Positions 5,512-9,731 of a stretch of 9,731 nt of DNA are shown here, piece by piece. The position numbers were made by a program, and so were the translations under genes. Source of the stretch: Salinicoccus sp. UBA3372 (GTDB lineage Bacteria > Bacillota > Bacilli > Staphylococcales > Salinicoccaceae); NCBI GenBank assembly GCA_002360325.1, contig DEQG01000146.1, positions 9,453-19,183 of the forward strand, written 5' to 3'. Positions within the stretch are counted from its first letter, which is position 1; the number at the start of each line of letters is the position of its first letter. Under the pieces are notes generated by a model. That model saw only the letters and a program-made list of their open reading frames with translations, did no database searches and was not told where the DNA came from.

Positions 5512-7275
5512 TCATCCATTTTGAAGCAGATACATCTTATGATAGATGCCCTCTGACTCCAGCAATTCTTCGTGAGTGCCTCTTTCGACGATTTCGCCTT
5601 TGTTCAGGACGAGAATCAGATCGGCGTCCTGTATGGTCGAAAGTCTGTGGGCGATTGCAAGTGTCGTCCGCCCTTTTCTCATCACATTGAGTGACTTCTG
5701 AATTTCCTCTTCCGTTTCCGAATCGATGTTTGCCGTAGCCTCGTCCAGAATCAAAATCTTGGGTTCGACTGCGATGGTTCTGGCAAACGCGATCAGCTGC
5801 CTTTCTCCGCTTGAAAAAGTGCTGCCTTTCTCAAGAACTTTATGATGATATTTGCCGGGCAGCTTTTCAATGAAGCTGTCGGCCCTGACGAACTCACCCG
5901 CTGCTTTCACCTGCTCGAAAGTCATCGTCGGATGATAGAGTTTAATATTGGACTCGATCGTTCCGTAAAATATGAACGGATCCTGGAGCACAAGACCGAT
6001 ATTTTCCTTCAGTTCGGACTTCGGCATCTTTTTAATGGACTGTCCGTCGATTAAAATTTCACCGTGTTCAAATTCATAAAACCGCATGAACAGATTGATG
6101 ATGGAACTTTTTCCCGAACCAGTGTGTCCGACGAGGGCGACGGTTTCCCCGGGCATGGCCGTAAAACTGATATTTTTCAGTACATCAACCTTGCCGTCAT
6201 AGCTGAAAGTGACATTGTTGAAATCAATCCGGCCCCCGGTGATTTTATTTTCCTCGTCCGGATTTTGCGCGGGTTCCAAAGTACCGTCATCTATCAGTCT
6301 GAACACGCGGCTCGCAGCGACCAGAGCCTGCTGGAATATGCTGAGGTTCTGACTCACCTGGTTGATTGGTTCAAAGAAACGTTCCATGTACTGGATGAAT
6401 GCAAAAATCAGCCCGGCTGTAATGGATGCCTCAAAGCTGAGAAGACCGAAATAACCGAGAATGACCGCAATGGCAAGTATCTGTATCATGCTGATGGCCG
6501 GTCGGAGTAACAGCCCGTCAAGACGAACCGTTTTCATATTATACTCATAGTGTTCATCGTTGATGTACCTGAACTCTTCCTGAAGACGCTTTTCCTGATT
6601 GAAGACCTGGATGATTTTCATCCCTTCAATCGATTCCGACAGCTTCGCATTCAGGTCGGAAAGCAGCTGTCTTGCATGAGAAAAGAATATTGCCGAATAT
6701 TTGCGGTAGATGAGCATGATCAGAAAGATCAGCGGCATGAATATAAGTGCCATGAACGCGAGTCTCACATCCAGCACGAACATCATGACATAGCTCGATG
6801 CCATCATGAAAAAGGCCATTAAAAATGTCGCAAATACGCCGATGAACATTTCAACGATCGCTTCGGTGTCATTCGTCAGACGGGACACTATGCTGCCCCC
6901 GGGCACTTTATCAAAATACTTCATGCCGAGTTTCCCTATCTTATTGAAAGCATCGATCCTGAGCTGCTGGATCACTTTGAATGCCAAATACTGAAACAGA
7001 TAAATATTCATGTAAGTCGTAATTGCTCCTATGATCTGCACGATGAGATATACCGCAACCAGCATGGTGATCTCCCCTTCGGGGAACACTGCCGGTGTGA
7101 GATAATCGTCGATAAAGACCATCACGAGGTAAGGAATGATCATTCCCGCCACAGTGGAGAGAATCAGCATGATAAATGCCAGTGCAATAATCCCTTTGAA
7201 AGGGAATGTATATGTCAAAAGACGCATAAGCACTTTCAGCTGATCACGGGCGGTCAGGTTAAATGTATCATTCAT
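5512..7275 (-). CDS. yheH: YheH-type ABC exporter half (heterodimer, intact catalytic site)
   Basis: A type IV ABC half-transporter of 587 residues, partner of the YheI-like protein encoded just upstream (BmrD and BmrC of B. subtilis, a multidrug exporter). The membrane domain has six helices over about residues 30-310. The nucleotide-binding domain starts near 348, with Walker A GHTGSGKS at 383-390, Q-loop Q431, signature FSSGE at 487-491, Walker B ILILDEA at 507-513 with catalytic E512, and H-loop H543. The signature departs from LSGGQ, while Walker B and Glu are canonical, the expected pattern for this half. The frame continues upstream to an ATG at 7284, but that ATG abuts the AGGGGG site, so ATG 7275 is chosen. 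The gene overlaps the yheI stop by eight bases. Substrate cannot be told from sequence. Confidence 0.93.
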   Translation of the reverse strand: MNDTFNLTARDQLKVLMRLLTYTFPFKGIIALAFIMLILSTVAGMIIPYLVMVFIDDYLTPAVFPEGEITMLVAVYLIVQIIGAITTYMNIYLFQYLAFKVIQQLRIDAFNKIGKLGMKYFDKVPGGSIVSRLTNDTEAIVEMFIGVFATFLMAFFMMASSYVMMFVLDVRLAFMALIFMPLIFLIMLIYRKYSAIFFSHARQLLSDLNAKLSESIEGMKIIQVFNQEKRLQEEFRYINDEHYEYNMKTVRLDGLLLRPAISMIQILAIAVILGYFGLLSFEASITAGLIFAFIQYMERFFEPINQVSQNLSIFQQALVAASRVFRLIDDGTLEPAQNPDEENKITGGRIDFNNVTFSYDGKVDVLKNISFTAMPGETVALVGHTGSGKSSIINLFMRFYEFEHGEILIDGQSIKKMPKSELKENIGLVLQDPFIFYGTIESNIKLYHPTMTFEQVKAAGEFVRADSFIEKLPGKYHHKVLEKGSTFSSGERQLIAFARTIAVEPKILILDEATANIDSETEEEIQKSLNVMRKGRTTLAIAHRLSTIQDADLILVLNKGEIVERGTHEELLESEGIYHKMYLLQNG

Positions 7276-9049
7276 GTGAGTCATCCCCCTTTACCAAGTC
7301 ATCCAGTTCATCCGTTAAATTTTGACGGAGCGCCTGCTGGCGGTGTGTTTCATAATACCAGCCGCCCGCTTCCAGCAGCTCCTCGTGAGTGCCGCGTTCA
7401 ACGACGGTGCCGGCATCCATGACGATGATCAGATCCGCTTTTGAAACTGCACTGATTCTGTGGGCTGTAATGATATTCGTCTTGCCTTTCCTGACCCTGG
7501 ATATATTCTCTAAAATATTGACTTCAGTCTGTGCATCCACTGCTGACAGTGAATCATCAAGAATCAGTACTTCCGGGTCCATAATCAGCGCCCTTGCAAT
7601 CGAAATCCTCTGTTTCTGACCGCCGGATAACGACACACCGCGTTCACCGACAACGGTTTCATATCCGTCGGAAAATGCGAGTATATCTTCATGAATGTTG
7701 CTCAGTCTGCTCGCTTCATGAATGACTTCATCGTCGAGCACGGGATTGCTGAACGCAATATTTTCCCTGATAGTCGTCGAGAACAGGAAATGATCCTGAG
7801 GCACATAGCCGAACTGTGCACGCAGGTTGCTGATGTTATAATCCCTGAGGCTGACGTCACCGTATGTGATATCTTTCGGGTTATTCGTATCGAATTCCCG
7901 CAGCAGCAGTCTGATGACTGCGCTCTTGCCCGAACCGGTTCTGCCGACAATGCCGACAGTCTGTCCTTTTATTATATCGAAGTTCACATCACGGAGCGCC
8001 ACTTCATCATCGCCCGGAAAATTGAATGCGCCGATATTCAGACTGATATCACCATCCGGCGCATCTTCTATCAAATAATCATGGCCGATATCGTTTTCCG
8101 TGTTCATAATCTCTTCTATCCGTTCATAAGATGCGCGTCCGCGCTGTACAAGATTGAAGAACATGCCGAGCGCAAGAAGCGGCCAGACCATCATGCCGAG
8201 ATACGTCGTAAACGTAATCAGCTGTCCCAACGTGATTTCATCCGACAAAACCATCTGTGCACCAAAGATGATCGCGAGAAAGTAACTCGTTCCGATGACG
8301 AGCATGATCGTCGGATCGAACAAGGCATCAATCTTTGACACCTTCAAATTCTTTTCTACGACGTCATCGCTCAGCACCTTGAAATCTTTCTGGTCACTTT
8401 CTTCATAGCCGAACGTCTTTGTCACTTTGATGCCTGCGATACTTTCCTGCGTCTTATCATTCAGTTCACTGAAAGCAGCCTGTGCTTTTCTGAATCCCCT
8501 GTTCAACAGCTGTCCGTAGTAACTGGTCAAAATGACCATGAAAGGCAGCGGAATCATCGTAATTAAAGTCAGCTTCGGACTAATCGTGATCGCCATCGTT
8601 ATCAATACCGCCCCGCCGGTAATGATCGAATCTGCAATCGTTAAAATACCCGGCCCTGCCGTGTTTTGCACAGCACGGATATCATTTGTCGCATGTGCCA
8701 TCAGGTCCCCGGTCCGACGTTCCTGATAAAAATACGGACTCATCCGGGAAAACTTGCTGAACATCCTCTTACGCAATATTTTTCCCAGCCGATGACTCGC
8801 CCCGAAAATTAAAATCCTCCAGTAATATCTGAATATGTATGTAAAAATCGCCGTAATAAGCAGAACGGCTATAAATATTGTCAAACTGCGCGGTGTCAAC
8901 GTCCCCTCAGTAATACTGTCTATTACACGTCCGATAATCTGAGGCGGAATCAATTCCATCAATGCAACAAGAATCAGCATTAAAACACCAAATATATAGC
9001 TGTTTTTCTCCCTTTTGAAAAACCACCATAATTTTTTAAAGACCTTCAT
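7268..9049 (-). CDS. yheI: YheI-type ABC exporter half (heterodimer, degenerate catalytic site)
   Basis: A 593-residue ABC half-transporter resembling B. subtilis YheI (BmrC). Six membrane helices lie between about residues 18 and 305. The nucleotide-binding domain from about 335 has Walker A GRTGSGKS at 369-376, Q-loop Q418, canonical LSGGQ at 474-478, Walker B VLILDDS at 494-500, and H-loop H530. The residue after the Walker B Asp is D499, not Glu, so the site using this Walker B should hydrolyse ATP poorly or not at all. The yheH half has the complementary defect in its signature motif. The acidic C-terminal tail (about 580-593) overlaps the yheH start. GGGGG at 9057-9061, seven bases before the ATG, supports the start. 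B. subtilis bmrCD is controlled by a leader peptide; here only a three-codon mini-ORF precedes the gene. Confidence 0.94.
   Translation of the reverse strand: MKVFKKLWWFFKREKNSYIFGVLMLILVALMELIPPQIIGRVIDSITEGTLTPRSLTIFIAVLLITAIFTYIFRYYWRILIFGASHRLGKILRKRMFSKFSRMSPYFYQERRTGDLMAHATNDIRAVQNTAGPGILTIADSIITGGAVLITMAITISPKLTLITMIPLPFMVILTSYYGQLLNRGFRKAQAAFSELNDKTQESIAGIKVTKTFGYEESDQKDFKVLSDDVVEKNLKVSKIDALFDPTIMLVIGTSYFLAIIFGAQMVLSDEITLGQLITFTTYLGMMVWPLLALGMFFNLVQRGRASYERIEEIMNTENDIGHDYLIEDAPDGDISLNIGAFNFPGDDEVALRDVNFDIIKGQTVGIVGRTGSGKSAVIRLLLREFDTNNPKDITYGDVSLRDYNISNLRAQFGYVPQDHFLFSTTIRENIAFSNPVLDDEVIHEASRLSNIHEDILAFSDGYETVVGERGVSLSGGQKQRISIARALIMDPEVLILDDSLSAVDAQTEVNILENISRVRKGKTNIITAHRISAVSKADLIIVMDAGTVVERGTHEELLEAGGWYYETHRQQALRQNLTDELDDLVKGDDSHE
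7285..7290 (-). promoter_or_regulatory. ribosome binding site that sets the yheH start
   Basis: AGGGGG lies directly against the upstream ATG at 7282-7284, leaving no spacing, but nine bases from the in-frame ATG at 7273-7275. This favours the shorter product (587 rather than 590 residues). The site lies inside the last codons of yheI. Confidence 0.65.
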
Positions 9050-9068
9050 TTCATATCCCCCATCTTAA

Positions 9069-9123
9069 TTACACCAGCATATCTCCCACTAAAATTTTAC
9101 CATATATTTCGATTTATGAAATA
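9069..9123 (-). promoter_or_regulatory. yheI promoter region with inverted repeat and mini-ORF
   Basis: On the minus strand, TGGTAAAAT (TAAAAT at 9094-9099, TGG at 9100-9102) is an extended -10 element. The -35 position at 17-base spacing (9117-9122) reads ATTTCA, a weak match. An inverted repeat TATTTC-GATTTAT-GAAATA (9105-9123) covers the spacer and -35 region, a position typical of a repressor operator. The predicted start is near 9087. It is followed at once by GGGAG and a mini-ORF, ATG CTG GTG TAA (9069-9080). All functional readings are inferred. Confidence 0.4.
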
Positions 9124-9141
9124 CTTATAAAGTTGTAATCA

Positions 9142-9731
9142 TTAAAGAAGCATGCGGGGGATTTCACAGCATTCATGTACTTTATTCCACACTGAAAATG
9201 ACACTTTATCAAATCTGACACGACCGGTCGGATCAAGTTCAACCCCGCTGACATTATCCGAATTCATACCGAGGGCAAAGTTCGTATTGAACGGATAAGC
9301 GGCCGGCACTTCCTCACCGAGAATTTCCTGCGCATCCTGGTAGATATAGTGTCCCACATCTTCAACCGACTTTGAACGACCCGCATCCAGCAGATCGCTC
9401 AACTCCCGGTTTTCATAAAATGAACGGTTGCCCGGATCATCTATATTGTCCTGATGGTAAAGGGCATATAAGCCGTATTCCGCGTCAGCCGTCACCGTCG
9501 TACAGCCGAGGATGAACATATCATGGTCGCCGTTCGCCAGCGTTTCAAGATACGCGCCCCATTCAAACTGCTCGATTGTCACATTGATGCCGAGCTCTGA
9601 CAGGCTCTCCTGGATATAAACCGCCGTATCGACAATCTGCGGATCATTGTCCACCCAGATCGTCCTGTCAAAACCGCCCGCTACGTTACGTCTGTTTCTG
9701 AAAGCAGTTCACGTGCTCTCTCAATATTGTA
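9142..9731 (-). pseudogene. oligopeptide ABC transporter solute-binding protein, C-terminal part, frameshifted
   Basis: C-terminal lobe of a family 5 extracellular solute-binding protein (OppA/DppE-like), which captures peptides at the cell surface. From 9660 down to 9142 one frame encodes TIWVDNDPQ, ELGINVTIEQFEWGAYLE, DMFILG, ADAEYGLYALYH and GNRSFYENRELSDLLD, all family hallmarks. The preceding family-like stretch YNIERARELLSET (9731-9693) is in another frame that stops at 9681-9683. The frame of the main part is closed upstream by a stop at 9709-9711. A net loss of one base around 9684-9695 would explain this. After DPTGRVRFDKVSFS the tail WNKVHECCEIPRMLL looks foreign, hinting at a second frame change near the end. 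LGC where relatives usually have LGW is also unusual. A sequencing error at the first site cannot be excluded. The 5' part lies outside the window. Confidence 0.72.

Noticed and set aside
5494..5520. ACATT/AATGT hairpin just after the yheH stop
   Set aside because: The loop is only two bases, the stem is short and imperfect, and no T-run follows.
7691..8338. Plus-strand open frame of 215 codons within yheI
   Set aside because: It is antisense to the conserved ABC ATPase motifs of yheI, which fully explain the region, and it has no recognisable product.
9150..9185. Hairpin ATGAATGC...GCATGCTT as a terminator of the binding-protein gene
   Set aside because: Only four contiguous pairs fit well and the following T-run is short.
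1..9731. CRISPR array, insertion sequence, tRNA or phage island
   Set aside because: No regularly spaced repeats, transposase, terminal repeats, cloverleaf or phage genes beyond the YvrJ-like protein were seen.

Overview
The window looks like chromosomal DNA from a low-to-moderate-GC member of the Bacilli. The best guess is a Staphylococcaceae relative such as Jeotgalicoccus, Salinicoccus or Macrococcus. This rests on strong AGGAGG-type ribosome binding sites, tightly packed genes, and the gene set itself (SbcD/SbcC, the DUF1659/DUF2922/YvrJ trio, DUF2621-CcdC-CcdA, a YheI/YheH ABC pair). The genus is an inference from memory of gene content. There is no rRNA, tRNA, CRISPR array, insertion sequence or recognisable prophage gene.

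Almost everything lies on the minus strand, so it is described here from high to low coordinates. At the right edge (9142-9731) is the C-terminal part of an oligopeptide-type solute-binding protein whose reading frame is broken, so it is probably a pseudogene. An AT-rich promoter region with an operator-like inverted repeat and a three-codon mini-ORF precedes yheI and yheH. These encode a heterodimeric ABC exporter in which one ATP site is degenerate and the other intact. Next come ccdA and ccdC, membrane proteins of the thiol-reductant/cytochrome c maturation group. They face the only plus-strand gene, a DUF2621 (YneK-like) membrane protein. That gene and ccdC converge on one perfect 28-bp palindrome, which holds both stop codons and should terminate transcription in both directions.

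Divergent from the DUF2621 gene is a minus-strand operon of three very small genes: DUF1659, DUF2922 and a 43-residue YvrJ-family protein. The YvrJ gene starts on a GTG that overlaps the previous stop codon and ends inside a terminator hairpin. sbcD follows at once, with its probable promoter inside that terminator. sbcC overlaps sbcD by 14 bases and runs off the left edge. Together they encode the SbcCD (Mre11/Rad50-like) nuclease.

Functionally the window combines DNA end processing (SbcCD), an uncharacterised small-protein operon, transmembrane thiol redox (CcdA, CcdC, DUF2621), probable drug or lipid export (YheIH) and a decayed peptide-uptake gene. The least described elements are the small-protein operon, the DUF2621 protein and the palindrome that gives two convergent proteins the same C-terminal residues. 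No stretch longer than 300 bases lacks a gene.
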